Shown here one piece after another: positions 27,730 through 35,898 of a stretch of 37,100 nucleotides of DNA. Numbering within the stretch: the stretch's first letter is position 1; every line of letters begins with the position of its first letter. Below the pieces are notes generated by a model. The model searched no databases. It was given only the letters and a program-made list of their open reading frames with translations, and was not told the origin of the DNA. The DNA lies in NCBI GenBank assembly GCA_938041445.1, contig CALISO010000080.1, positions 1-37,100 on the forward strand, given 5' to 3'. The DNA is from an uncultured Saprospiraceae bacterium. GTDB taxonomy: Bacteria > Bacteroidota > Bacteroidia > Chitinophagales > Saprospiraceae. Position numbers and translations under genes: made by a program.

Positions 27730-30408
27730 TCAAAAAGAAACGCCCAAACTCACATATGGTATAAAAGGAAGGATACTAATCTGCTCATTGTTGTAGTTAC
27801 CTCCAGACTCGTCAAAAACCACATCTATATAGTATGGGTTCTTACGAGCATAGGCATTGTACACGCCAAATGAGATCTTCTGGCTGCCCCAATCATACTT
27901 GTTGTATAGGTTAAACCCAAGGTCTAACTTATGATACGGGGGCAACTCAACGTTGTTGATGGCAGGAACAATTGGCACCCAGATGAACTGACCATCTATG
28001 ATAATCGGATCTGTAGATGCCGGTACAGTAGCAGGCAGTGAAGACCCATATGTCCAACCTATGCTCAACTCCATATTGTCATTGATCCTTGTAAGGGTCA
28101 TGATATTGAGCAAGTGCTTTCGATCATTAGAAGACCTAAACGGTAGTCCATTGTTGATCGCGTCAAATGATCTGTTAGATTCGGATAGTGTATAAGAGAT
28201 CCATCCTTTGACACGTCCTACCCTCTTCTCAATCTCTAGCTCAAGACCTCTAGCAGTACCATCCCCAATGGGTACATCTACTTGCCAATCGGTGTTGCCG
28301 CTTATATCAAGGGATGCCCCTTGCGCAAATCCTGTAACATTGGAAAGCCTCTTGTCGAAAGCGGCAACTCTAAGCACGATGTCTTTATATACCTCCCCTT
28401 CAGCTGAAATAGAAAACTGTCTGGAGCGTTCAGGTGGGATAATGTCTGTGCTCGGTAACCAAACATCGCTCGGCAAGCCCAAGCCGGCAGAAGAAAGAAG
28501 GTGAAAGTATTGGTCCATAACACTGTAGCCAAACTTTACTCTGTACTTGTCATTGAACTTCCACTGAGCTGAAAGTCGTGGCTGTAAGCTGCGATATGTA
28601 TTGTTAGCCACATTGATCGATGAGAAGTGTGCACCAACATTTGCAGAAAACTGCCGCCCTACTCGCACTTCATTTTCTATGTAAAGTCGTAGCTCATTGC
28701 CCTCAAAATCATCAAATGCTCCTCGTGACTTGATGTCTTCAATCGTTATTAGGTCTTGACTATTGAGGTTATTATCGATCGTTGAAGACAAATCACTTCC
28801 AGGTATCAACTCATGTGTCGTCCAGTTAAATCCTCCCTTTATATAAAGATTAGGATTTACGTACCAATCTAAATCATAGGCTAAAATCGCATCGTTTATA
28901 TCGGATGAAAACAATCGCGAAGTATAGCCCTTTGCTATCTCGATGTCGTTACGACGAGTAATCGTACGGGTAAAATCAAAATTATCAAACTGAAATCCAG
29001 TCACACTAAAGCTCGCATGCCCGAAGAGCTTCTTAGAGAAGTTAGTCGTCCATCTAAGCGTACCTATATTGTTACCCCAACTGATATCTGTCTCATCTAA
29101 CTCCTCGATGATACCTTGATCAGTGTCCAGTGTCCCTGTTACTGTGTTAGCGTATTTGTCTTTCCCAGTATAGAGGCTCAAGAAGACTTGATTTTTGGAT
29201 CCTATCTCAAAGTTTACCTTGGCATTAATGTCATAGAAAAAGAAGTTGATCTGTCCATCTTCATTATTGCGCTCAAACTGATACCTACTAAGCGGCTTCA
29301 ACCAAGGATCTACTATCGTTCTTCGGGCTGAGAACAAGAATGAACCTTTACCTTCGACTATAGGGCCTTCAATAGTACCCTTAATCATCAGTGGGCTGAT
29401 CGAAGCATCACCATGTATCTCATTCTTGTTTCCGTCTTTGGTTCTAACATCAAGCACCGAGCTGAGCCTACCTCCATATCGGGCTGGGAAGCCACCCTTG
29501 ATCAGCTTCGCACTCTTTATCGCTGAACTGTTGAATATGCTGAACAGTCCCAAGGCATGTCCTGTATTATATATAGGGACACCGTCCAATAGGATCAAGT
29601 TTTGATCTGCACTTCCTCCTCTGACTTGCAGCCCACCAAATCCATCTACTTGAGAAGAAACGCCTGATCTCATCTGGGCCATCCTAATGATGTCTGGCTC
29701 TCCAGCAAGAGATGCCATGCCATTGAGTTGTTCTATAGGCATCTGTGTAAAGTCCTCAGTATACTTAGATACCTTGGGCACTTCGCCTAGAATCACTACC
29801 TCATTAAGATAGGTGCTGGATTGTAGGTCGACATCCATGACAGTGTCTCTCGAAAGATTGACACGGATCGTTTTGGATTCATATCCAACATAAGAATACC
29901 TAAGATCGTAGCTTCCGACTGGTATTGCTAGACTGTAGAAACCATATTCGTTGGTGGCATTGCCATATACGCCCGCGATGTCAGAGACATTGGCATATAC
30001 TAATCGCTCTTGAGACTCTGTGTCCTCCAAGAAGCCACTAACATTGATATACTTTACGACAGCAAGTGGAGGTACCTCGCGCTTTATTACGATTTGGTTT
30101 CCAACTATCTTATACTCGAGGTCTGTGTTGACAAAGACATTATCTAAGGCAAGCCCGAGCATCAATCTATTAGCGACAAGGGATACTCGGTTTTCTTCTG
30201 GGATGATCCTTGAGTCAAATGAGATACCGACTCCGCTCTGAGCGCTTAATAAGATCAAAGCGCTATCTATCGGGATGTCTACAAACTCGACAGTGACACG
30301 CGATTCATCTGGGAGGCTTTGTGCCAATAAGCTATCTGATGCCAGGACTAGTCCTAAACAAAACAGAGTAGACAAGAAAAGAGGTAGCTTTTGTAGATTT
30401 AATATCAA
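27730..30408 (-). CDS. STN-containing TonB-dependent receptor (FecA-like transducer)
   Basis: An 892-residue outer-membrane receptor. In order: signal peptide (about 1-29), STN secretin/TonB short N-terminal domain (about 30-112, with VEFVDIPIDSALILLSAQSGVGISFD), carboxypeptidase-regulatory-like domain (about 120-205), plug (about 215-330, with GLQVRGGSADQNLILLDGVPIYN and GGFPARYGGRLSSVLDV) and barrel to the C-terminus. The STN domain normally contacts a FecR anti-sigma factor, and a FecR/ECF sigma pair lies directly upstream, so it should both import a ligand and signal its presence. The only in-frame start is TTG at 30408. Its ligand is unknown; the DUF4249 partner argues against a SusC/SusD glycan system. 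Confidence 0.9.
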   Translation of the reverse strand: MILNLQKLPLFLSTLFCLGLVLASDSLLAQSLPDESRVTVEFVDIPIDSALILLSAQSGVGISFDSRIIPEENRVSLVANRLMLGLALDNVFVNTDLEYKIVGNQIVIKREVPPLAVVKYINVSGFLEDTESQERLVYANVSDIAGVYGNATNEYGFYSLAIPVGSYDLRYSYVGYESKTIRVNLSRDTVMDVDLQSSTYLNEVVILGEVPKVSKYTEDFTQMPIEQLNGMASLAGEPDIIRMAQMRSGVSSQVDGFGGLQVRGGSADQNLILLDGVPIYNTGHALGLFSIFNSSAIKSAKLIKGGFPARYGGRLSSVLDVRTKDGNKNEIHGDASISPLMIKGTIEGPIVEGKGSFLFSARRTIVDPWLKPLSRYQFERNNEDGQINFFFYDINAKVNFEIGSKNQVFLSLYTGKDKYANTVTGTLDTDQGIIEELDETDISWGNNIGTLRWTTNFSKKLFGHASFSVTGFQFDNFDFTRTITRRNDIEIAKGYTSRLFSSDINDAILAYDLDWYVNPNLYIKGGFNWTTHELIPGSDLSSTIDNNLNSQDLITIEDIKSRGAFDDFEGNELRLYIENEVRVGRQFSANVGAHFSSINVANNTYRSLQPRLSAQWKFNDKYRVKFGYSVMDQYFHLLSSAGLGLPSDVWLPSTDIIPPERSRQFSISAEGEVYKDIVLRVAAFDKRLSNVTGFAQGASLDISGNTDWQVDVPIGDGTARGLELEIEKRVGRVKGWISYTLSESNRSFDAINNGLPFRSSNDRKHLLNIMTLTRINDNMELSIGWTYGSSLPATVPASTDPIIIDGQFIWVPIVPAINNVELPPYHKLDLGFNLYNKYDWGSQKISFGVYNAYARKNPYYIDVVFDESGGNYNNEQISILPFIPYVSLGVSF

Positions 30409-30527
30409 TTCACCCGATCATTAACTCAACCAAAGATAGCACAAATGATACCACAATGATTTGGTCAACAAATGACTGCATAAGCCTCTTCTACTAAGAC
30501 CGAGTCAGACCGAAAGAATGAAAATTC

Positions 30528-31553
30528 TTATTCTACTTCTCTACAATGACCTTCTACTAAGATGGTACTCCTATCAGACTTGGTCAAAGTAATGTTCGGA
30601 TATACTGAAGCTACAGCGTTGAGCATCTCATCAAGTGAAGTGCCGCTGTGCATATATCTATTAAATGGACATGTCAAACTCAAATCTTCATCCGAAACAA
30701 ACTCAACTCCGTAATGTAGACCCAGCTTATCAAATACATCTTCAATTGGCTCATCTTTAAACACGATCTCGAGCTTACCAGCCATCAGTCCATCTATGTT
30801 GATAGAATAGTTCTTTAGTGAAACCTCAAGCTCCGGGTTCAACTCCCCTTCTTCGCCAGCAATAAGAGTGATGTCATATCCTTCATGCTTACTGCTATAA
30901 AGTCTTACACTACCGTCTCTTACACTGATCTTCCCGTTATCTCCTTCATGCGTACTTCTCGCTTTAAAGGAAGTACCGAGTACTTGAGCGTAAATATCAT
31001 TGCCTAAGTCTATGATAAAAGGACGCTGAGGATCATGACTTACGTCAAAGAATGCCTCTCCTTCTAATGCCACCTTACGTGATGACTCTGATTCTTCTAT
31101 GATCGTAAGCGTTGCGCCTTGATCCAACCAAACCTTAGAGCCGTCGTCAAGGTTAGCATATTCTATCTTGTCTTGAGCAGTGATCTGTGGTTTGTCACCT
31201 ATGGCAAACTTAAATATCCCCCAAGTCAACAATAACAAGGCGGCAGCTGCGCCTGCGATATACTTCCAGTTGAATGACGAAGTATGCGTCACTACTTGAG
31301 CTACAGGCTCAGGTGCTGGCATAGCAACAGCTTTGGGCGCTCTTATCTTTTCATAAAAAGCATCCTTAGCGGCGTCTTTCTTCCAATCTTTAGTAGGGAA
31401 ATAGTTATTACTTATATTCCATAAGTAAGCGATCTCGTCCGAGAGCGACTTGTATTCTGGTATTAAGCTTAATCTGGCAAGCTCAGAGTTCTCCGTAGAG
31501 GACAACTGACCTGTCAAACGCTTATGCGTTAGTATGTAAATGCGTGAGTCCAT
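30528..31553 (-). CDS. FecR-family anti-sigma factor
   Basis: A 341-residue inner-membrane anti-sigma factor from the ATG at 31553. The N-terminal cytoplasmic part (MDSRIYILTHKRLTGQLSSTENSELARL) would bind the sigma factor. One membrane helix follows (about residues 99-118, YIAGAAAALLLLTWGIFKF). The periplasmic FecR domain has DGSKVWLDQGATLTI, FDVSHDPQRPFIIDLG and AQVLGTSFKARS. The C-terminal DUF4974 domain (IEDVFDKLGLHYGVEFVSDEDL) is expected to contact the receptor's STN domain. It sits 88 bp behind the sigma gene and 119 bp ahead of the receptor. Confidence 0.92.
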   Translation of the reverse strand: MDSRIYILTHKRLTGQLSSTENSELARLSLIPEYKSLSDEIAYLWNISNNYFPTKDWKKDAAKDAFYEKIRAPKAVAMPAPEPVAQVVTHTSSFNWKYIAGAAAALLLLTWGIFKFAIGDKPQITAQDKIEYANLDDGSKVWLDQGATLTIIEESESSRKVALEGEAFFDVSHDPQRPFIIDLGNDIYAQVLGTSFKARSTHEGDNGKISVRDGSVRLYSSKHEGYDITLIAGEEGELNPELEVSLKNYSINIDGLMAGKLEIVFKDEPIEDVFDKLGLHYGVEFVSDEDLSLTCPFNRYMHSGTSLDEMLNAVASVYPNITLTKSDRSTILVEGHCREVE

Positions 31554-31641
31554 CGTTTTAAAAATATAAGGGTTACAATAAGAGGACAACTAAAATGGTC
31601 ACCACCCCTACTCCAATCACATTAAATTTTATACTTATATG

Positions 31642-32193
31642 TTAGACCATAAACAACTGCACCTCTGATCGCAAGATCTTTAGTGCCTTTGATATCTGGT
31701 TTTCTACTGTTTTAATACTTATGTCCAGCGCTGTTGCTATCTCTTGGTATGACATACTCTCAAATCTGCTCATCCCAAAAATCAATTTACATTTCGGCGG
31801 CAGACCTTCTATCACCTGATATATCCTCGTCTCCAACTCATCCTTCTCCATGTAGGCCTGCCCTGAGGGAACCTGAGAGACTATATCGACGGCGGCGTCT
31901 TCATCGTCATTGGGGATGATCCGCTTCCGTTTTATATAGTTTAAGCCCCTGTTGACAGCGGCCCGTCTTAGATATGGACGAAGCGCTATAGAGACATTTA
32001 TGCTCTCACGTTTCTTCCATAGATCTAAGAATATGTCTTGTACAACGTCTCTGGCTGCTTCATAATCATGAATCACCCGGTAGACTACTGCACAGAGATA
32101 ATCGAAGAATCTATCGAAAAGCAACTCTATCGCTCGCTCATCATTGCTATTGAGCAGTTCAAGTATTTCTTCGTCGTTAAATTTTTCCTTCAT
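31642..32193 (-). CDS. ECF RNA polymerase sigma factor
   Basis: A 183-residue sigma-70 family ECF factor from the ATG at 32193; longer frames add residues unlike the family. Region 2 is FDRFFDYLCAVVYRVIHDYEAARDVVQDIFLDLWKKR, and region 4 ends with FESMSYQEIATALDISIKTVENQISKALKILR. Both -10 and -35 binding modules are present. It heads a minus-strand cluster with FecR, STN receptor and DUF4249, the standard Bacteroidota transmembrane signalling set. It is expected to activate the receptor operon when the ligand binds. Confidence 0.93.
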   Translation of the reverse strand: MKEKFNDEEILELLNSNDERAIELLFDRFFDYLCAVVYRVIHDYEAARDVVQDIFLDLWKKRESINVSIALRPYLRRAAVNRGLNYIKRKRIIPNDDEDAAVDIVSQVPSGQAYMEKDELETRIYQVIEGLPPKCKLIFGMSRFESMSYQEIATALDISIKTVENQISKALKILRSEVQLFMV

Positions 32194-32357
32194 CAGCCGC
32201 CAAGGTACATATATTACACAATATAGTAATATGTCGGCCATCTAGCATTACACTATAGTGTTAAAATTGATCACAGTAAGCTCGCTATACCTGATAACCT
32301 ATAAGAAAATGGGCTTAACGAGCTTAAACACATCGGCACATCCTGTGTTCTTACATT

Positions 32358-32792
32358 ATGATCGTATCTGAAAGCATCATCATCAAAGCCCAATCACGGA
32401 TGGTCTGGGACTACCTAATGGATATCGAAAACCGCAGAGACTATATCCCCGCTCTTGAAGAAGTCATCATGCTCACTCCTCTGCCAGTTACATTAGGATC
32501 TAAGTATATCGAGGTAGCGGAGATCGGTGGCCGACGACTCAAAACCACTTATGAGATCAAGGAGTTCGAGCTTTATGAATATGCCATGGCACAAACCATC
32601 GATAGCATCTTCCCCATCAAAGCAGAGACTCTTCTCACTGACGTAAATGAAGGGCAAACAGAACTGAGGATTGATCTTGATTTTAAGCTTAAGGGGATCT
32701 TCAAGATGGCTTCAGGTATAGTTGGAGGGATAGTAAGGACTCAAGCCAGAGGAATACTCAAAAAGGTAAAAGCGAATATTGAGAAAGGATAA
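32358..32792 (+). CDS. SRPBCC (polyketide cyclase/START-like) protein
   Basis: A 144-residue single-domain protein with the SRPBCC helix-grip pattern: IVSESIIIKAQSRMVWDYLMDIENRRDYIPALEEV at the start and a C-terminal long helix (KMASGIVGGIVRTQARGILKKVKANI). The fold makes a hydrophobic cavity for lipids or other small ligands. No signal peptide is seen. It diverges from the ECF sigma gene and has no functional neighbour that reveals the ligand. Confidence 0.8.
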   Translation: MIVSESIIIKAQSRMVWDYLMDIENRRDYIPALEEVIMLTPLPVTLGSKYIEVAEIGGRRLKTTYEIKEFELYEYAMAQTIDSIFPIKAETLLTDVNEGQTELRIDLDFKLKGIFKMASGIVGGIVRTQARGILKKVKANIEKG

Positions 32793-32937
32793 ACCTCATC
32801 AAGTGAAGGTTTAAAAATATTGGTTGTGCTTGGGTTCTGATTGCTCTTCAAGTTAATTCTTAGCGTCAAAACAAGGTTGTTGCCAATAGATTGTGGACCT
32901 TAAGGATTGATATTCTCACCTACATAAAAACTTACTT

Positions 32938-34014
32938 ATGAGGACTCTAGTAATTATCTCCATTTTTCTTCTAACTCTTTTGTCCTGCGATCGTCAAGTG
33001 AATAATCACTCACCTGCGGATAAGGCTCTAATGGCTGAGATCTACTATAATATTGATACTTCAAAAATTGAAAACTTTAATATCAACTGCAGTATTCGGG
33101 CTATTTTTCCATTGAGTGCTGACGAATGTTGGTTTGCAGGATCTCGAGGTCAATTTGGTTTTACAAGGGATAGAGGTCAAACATGGCATATAGACAGCAT
33201 CCAACACGCCGATCAACCTCAATTAGAATTTCGTTCTATTGCGATTACTGAAGAAGCGGTGCTTTTATTGTCCGTTGGTTCACCAAGTCTTCTATATCGA
33301 ACGATTGACGAGGGAACGTCCTGGGAAGTTGTATACCGCGAAAACGATTCATTAGCATTTTACGACTCAATGGGTTTTTGGAATGATCAAGAAGGAATAG
33401 CCATAGGAGACCCCACAGAATCTTGTATGTCCATCATCCTTACAAGTGATGGGGGAAAAAACTGGACGAAAGTCCCTTGTGATCGCCTGCCAAAGACATT
33501 GAAGGGTGAAGCAGCTTTTGCAGCCAGCAACAGCAATTTGAGTCTGTACGGTGATAATGTCTGGGTAGTCAGTGGAGGTGCAAAGGCTCGAGTCTTTCAT
33601 AGTCCAGATAAAGGTCAAAGTTGGAAAGTCTATCAGACACCAATTATTGAAGGAGGCACGATGACTGGCATCTTTTCATGTGATTTCTATAATGAAAGCA
33701 CTGGCGTAATCATAGGAGGTAACTGGGAAGATATGAACGTAAGTTCTGAGAATAAGGCCATCACACATGACGGTGGCAAGAACTGGCAATTATTAGCAAA
33801 TGGTGAATCGCCAGGATATAGATCATGCGTCCAGTATTTAAGCGATACCTCACCTAATTCTATGATTGCCGTAGGTATTCCCGGTATATCTATCACCAAC
33901 GACGGTGGCATGACCTGGGAAGATGTATCGAGCCAATCATTTTATACAGTTAGAAGAGCAGAACATATGCTATGGTTCGGTGGAAGGAATAAGATGGCTA
34001 GAGTAGAAATGTAA
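32938..34014 (+). CDS. BNR/Asp-box beta-propeller lipoprotein (Ycf48-like)
   Basis: A 358-residue lipoprotein with lipobox LLSC (Cys17) and a propeller of sialidase-type Asp-box repeats: FTRDRGQTWHID, RTIDEGTSWEVV, LTSDGGKNWTKV, HSPDKGQSWKVY, THDGGKNWQLL and TNDGGMTWEDV. Such proteins are often annotated as oxidoreductase or glycosyl hydrolase from these repeats, but the Asp boxes are structural. Ycf48/HCF136, which help assemble photosystem II, have the same architecture, so an assembly or binding role is possible. No catalytic sialidase residues are visible. It is followed by the tRNA-His repeat region. Confidence 0.82.
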   Translation: MRTLVIISIFLLTLLSCDRQVNNHSPADKALMAEIYYNIDTSKIENFNINCSIRAIFPLSADECWFAGSRGQFGFTRDRGQTWHIDSIQHADQPQLEFRSIAITEEAVLLLSVGSPSLLYRTIDEGTSWEVVYRENDSLAFYDSMGFWNDQEGIAIGDPTESCMSIILTSDGGKNWTKVPCDRLPKTLKGEAAFAASNSNLSLYGDNVWVVSGGAKARVFHSPDKGQSWKVYQTPIIEGGTMTGIFSCDFYNESTGVIIGGNWEDMNVSSENKAITHDGGKNWQLLANGESPGYRSCVQYLSDTSPNSMIAVGIPGISITNDGGMTWEDVSSQSFYTVRRAEHMLWFGGRNKMARVEM

Positions 34015-34138
34015 AGGAAGAATACGCATCCGAGTTTATTCACCAGGTGCTACCATCTAAGGGATTCTCCCTTGATTGCATAAGACTCGGTCATAGACTG
34101 TAGCAACATCTTCGGGAGGCCTTGATGAGTGTACCAAA

Positions 34139-34197
34139 CTTCGTGTGGAAGATGGGTTGACTTTCAGTTAATCATATGAGGGAGAGCCTAGAAGCTT
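34139..34197. repeat. tRNA-His 3'-end relic R1 with element-like flank
   Basis: The first 20 bases differ at one position from the tRNA-His 3' end plus flank (35886-35905). The next 40 or so, through GACTTTCAGTTAA and on to AGCCTAGAAGC, also resemble R4 at 35718-35772, so R1 and R4 share more than the tRNA core. Confidence 0.65.
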
Positions 34198-34272
34198 TGA
34201 AAACTCACTATCGTTTGTTTTTAAATTAATCTTATCCTATAACAATCCATGTTTGCGTCGGATAAGGGCATC

Positions 34273-34302
34273 AAAAAAAGCCTTGTCCATTGACAAGGCT
34301 TT
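34273..34302 (-). terminator. Terminator attached to relic R2
   Basis: AAAGCCTTGTC pairs with GACAAGGCTTT around a 4-nt loop; on the minus strand the stem runs into seven T. It directly follows the tRNA-His relic R2 in the minus-strand reading direction, as the real tRNA's terminator follows the tRNA. Confidence 0.75.
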
Positions 34303-34307
34303 CAAAG

Positions 34308-34327
34308 CTTCGGGTGGAAGATGGGTT
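34308..34327. repeat. tRNA-His 3'-end relic R2
   Basis: On the minus strand AACCCATCTTCCACCCGAAG is identical over 20 bases to the end of the tRNA-His gene plus its 3' flank. The sequence beyond the T-arm is unrelated to tRNA. Confidence 0.75.
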
Positions 34328-34378
34328 TTGCTGCGCAGAACCCTGAAGTGGGGTCGCGAAATAAGAACAGACCTTCAC

Positions 34379-34455
34379 AAGCAAAGCTTGATGCCATCCT
34401 GATCAAACAAAAAACCCTGCCAATTGGCAGGGTCTGTTCTTATTTCGGGTGGAAG
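34379..34455. repeat. Left copy of 77-bp direct repeat
   Basis: Matches 35822-35898 at 76 of 77 bases, in the same orientation and exactly 1443 bp apart. It contains the tRNA-His terminator and the last 9 bases of the tRNA acceptor (relic R3), then diverges where the right copy continues into the tRNA. Confidence 0.9.
34408..34433 (-). terminator. Duplicate of the tRNA-His terminator
   Basis: ACCCTGCCAATTGGCAGGGT is a perfect 20-bp palindrome followed by a T-run on the minus strand. It is the same sequence as the tRNA-His terminator at 35851-35876. Confidence 0.8.
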
Positions 34456-34596
34456 GCAGGACAGTCTACGAACCCGACAAAAGAGTGATCTAACTACTAT
34501 CGCAACTCTGCTATTTCAGATAGCGAACGTCGCATGAAAGACTTACGCTTTCTCCAACTTAATGATATCTGAACCAATATGATTACTAGTAGATTT

Positions 34597-35457
34597 CTAA
34601 TATTCATATCCATTCCACATCCATGGGTTAGATTCAGACCCAGGATACGCAACATAGTGTAAACGACAATTGAATAGTTTCTTCATTCCTTCTAAGTCCA
34701 TGAAACCCACAAGATTAGTTCCTTTGTTTTCAGTAGTAGCCCCAAATTTGGAGAGATATAGATTATCGCCTACATAAATTGCCCAATGCCTTACAGTTCC
34801 TTTAGGGTTTTCATCGCAAGGAAAATTTAATTCACCAGTTGTAAGTACTACAACTTCACCGACGGCTGGCTCTTTATTTTTTTGAAGATCAAAATCGTCG
34901 CAAGACCAAGCCGACTCAACATTTACCAGTTGTCTGGTAAAAGATTGGCAGTCATATCGATGAAATTTTACTTTGTTATGCTCTATATCTTGCTTAAAAA
35001 AATTCAATAGCCTTAGATTGTAGTTAAAGGGTAAGTCTATGATGACCTCTTTTTCTTTGACTTTTGAAGTAACACGAACTTTACTGAAAATATTTGGACT
35101 CTCTAAATTGAACACTGGCATAATCTCCTTTCTAATAACCCATCCTGGTATATTCTCCTTTCCAATAACCCAACTATTATATAGCACCTTTAATCTTATC
35201 TGAAACTCCTTGAGTGTAAAAAACAGAAACCCATCAGGACTTTCTTTAAAAGGCACAAAAACTATAGCACGAGGGCCATAGGCTTTATTTCCATTTACAG
35301 TTTCTTCTTCTATCAGTATGTCTGGCGACACTTGAATAACAATTGTTTCAGGATCCGAAAAAGAAGTTGAGATCCCGACTTTTTGACAAAGCACAATATT
35401 CTGTGCTAAAATTAGAGTTACTATAATTTTTAAGCAATTCACCTCTCTATAGTTCAT
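34597..35457 (-). CDS. Secreted protein with possible NlpC/P60- or CHAP-like motifs
   Basis: A 286-residue protein with a signal peptide (about 1-25). The first two-thirds is beta-rich and unrecognised. The last third has YDCQSFTRQLVN, then EVVVL and RHWAIYVGDNLYLSKFGAT. That is a Cys-before-His order with strand context like papain-fold NlpC/P60, CHAP or LRAT-type hydrolases, so Cys and His may be catalytic. A 10-residue tandem duplication is visible (WVIGKENIPG then WVIRKEIMP), matching a 30-bp DNA repeat. The gene lies alone between the two copies of the 77-bp direct repeat beside tRNA-His and is more AT-rich than its neighbours, suggesting transfer. Function is unproven. Confidence 0.6.
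   Translation of the reverse strand: MNYREVNCLKIIVTLILAQNIVLCQKVGISTSFSDPETIVIQVSPDILIEEETVNGNKAYGPRAIVFVPFKESPDGFLFFTLKEFQIRLKVLYNSWVIGKENIPGWVIRKEIMPVFNLESPNIFSKVRVTSKVKEKEVIIDLPFNYNLRLLNFFKQDIEHNKVKFHRYDCQSFTRQLVNVESAWSCDDFDLQKNKEPAVGEVVVLTTGELNFPCDENPKGTVRHWAIYVGDNLYLSKFGATTENKGTNLVGFMDLEGMKKLFNCRLHYVAYPGSESNPWMWNGYEY
35120..35172. repeat. 30-bp tandem duplication inside the secreted gene
   Basis: Bases 35120-35142 and 35150-35172 match at 21 of 23 positions with a 30-bp period, keeping the frame and adding 10 residues. It looks like a recent slippage duplication. Confidence 0.7.
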
Positions 35458-35662
35458 AAAAATGCTTTTATGCCTAAAATTACATATTAATGTCTCATAA
35501 TATAATTATGTATGATATATATGTTCCCAATAATATGACCGAGGATAAATCGATTTATTACTAAAATTAAAGATTTTTTGCCATCAAAAAATTTGATATA
35601 TAGAAGCTGATAAATAATATAAGACCTCGCATGAAAGAGATTCGAGGTGCGACAAGCTATAA

Positions 35663-35697
35663 ATGTAAGTAATTGACAGAATATCAATTACTTACAT
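35663..35697. repeat. Perfect 14-bp inverted repeat
   Basis: ATGTAAGTAATTGA and TCAATTACTTACAT are exact reverse complements separated by 7 bases, and lie 20 bp from relic R4. No T-run follows, so a protein-binding or recombination site is more likely than a terminator. Confidence 0.65.
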
Positions 35698-35717
35698 ATT
35701 ATAAATTTATTTAATAT

Positions 35718-35772
35718 GGGTGGAAGATGGGTTTACTTTCAGTGAACCCTTTGAGGGTGGGCCTCGAAGCTC
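35718..35772. repeat. tRNA-His 3'-end relic R4 with element-like flank
   Basis: GGGTGGAAGATGGGTTT equals the acceptor/T-arm end of the tRNA-His gene read on the plus strand. The following 38 bases (ACTTTCAGTGAACCC and on) resemble R1. On the minus strand the T-arm looks widened by an insertion between GGGTT and AACCC. Confidence 0.7.
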
Positions 35773-35821
35773 AAACAGCCCCTCACTTCGTTCGTCTTTT
35801 TATTTGTCCTTCCTGTCATCC

Positions 35822-35898
35822 AAGCAAAGCTTGATGCCATCCTGATCAAACAAAAAACCCTGCCAATTGGCAGGGTCTGTTCTTACTTCGGGTGGAAG
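35822..35898. repeat. Right copy of 77-bp direct repeat, running into tRNA-His
   Basis: Right partner of 34379-34455. It covers the tRNA-His terminator and the last bases of the tRNA acceptor stem. Confidence 0.9.
35851..35876 (-). terminator. tRNA-His terminator
   Basis: A 20-bp palindrome (ACCCTGCCAATTGGCAGGGT) followed by six T on the minus strand, 14 bp after the tRNA 3' end. Confidence 0.8.

Larger units (their letters stand above)
34015..34596. other. Gene-free repeat region next to tRNA-His relics
   Basis: No coding frame is convincing in these 582 bases. It holds three partial copies of the tRNA-His 3' end (at 34139, 34308 and 34445), two terminator hairpins (34273-34302 and 34408-34433) and the left copy of a 77-bp direct repeat (34379-34455). 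The rest is unique sequence. Confidence 0.7.
35458..35885. other. AT-rich gene-free spacer before tRNA-His
   Basis: No convincing gene. It contains a 14-bp palindrome (35545-35558, ATAAATCGATTTAT), a 14-bp perfect inverted repeat (35663-35697), relic R4 (35718-35772) and most of the right 77-bp repeat copy (35822-35898). The first 250 bases are strongly AT-rich. Confidence 0.7.

Noticed and set aside
32938-34014. Sialidase annotation from Asp boxes
   Set aside because: Asp boxes are structural; no arginine triad or catalytic Tyr/Glu/Asp set can be placed.
34456-34560. A second degenerate tRNA after relic R3
   Set aside because: TACGAACCC resembles a T-loop but no matching stem, anticodon arm or D-arm can be drawn.
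35487-35687. 66-codon minus-strand frame in the AT-rich spacer
   Set aside because: It covers the palindrome and most of the inverted repeat, has biased AT composition and no recognisable features.
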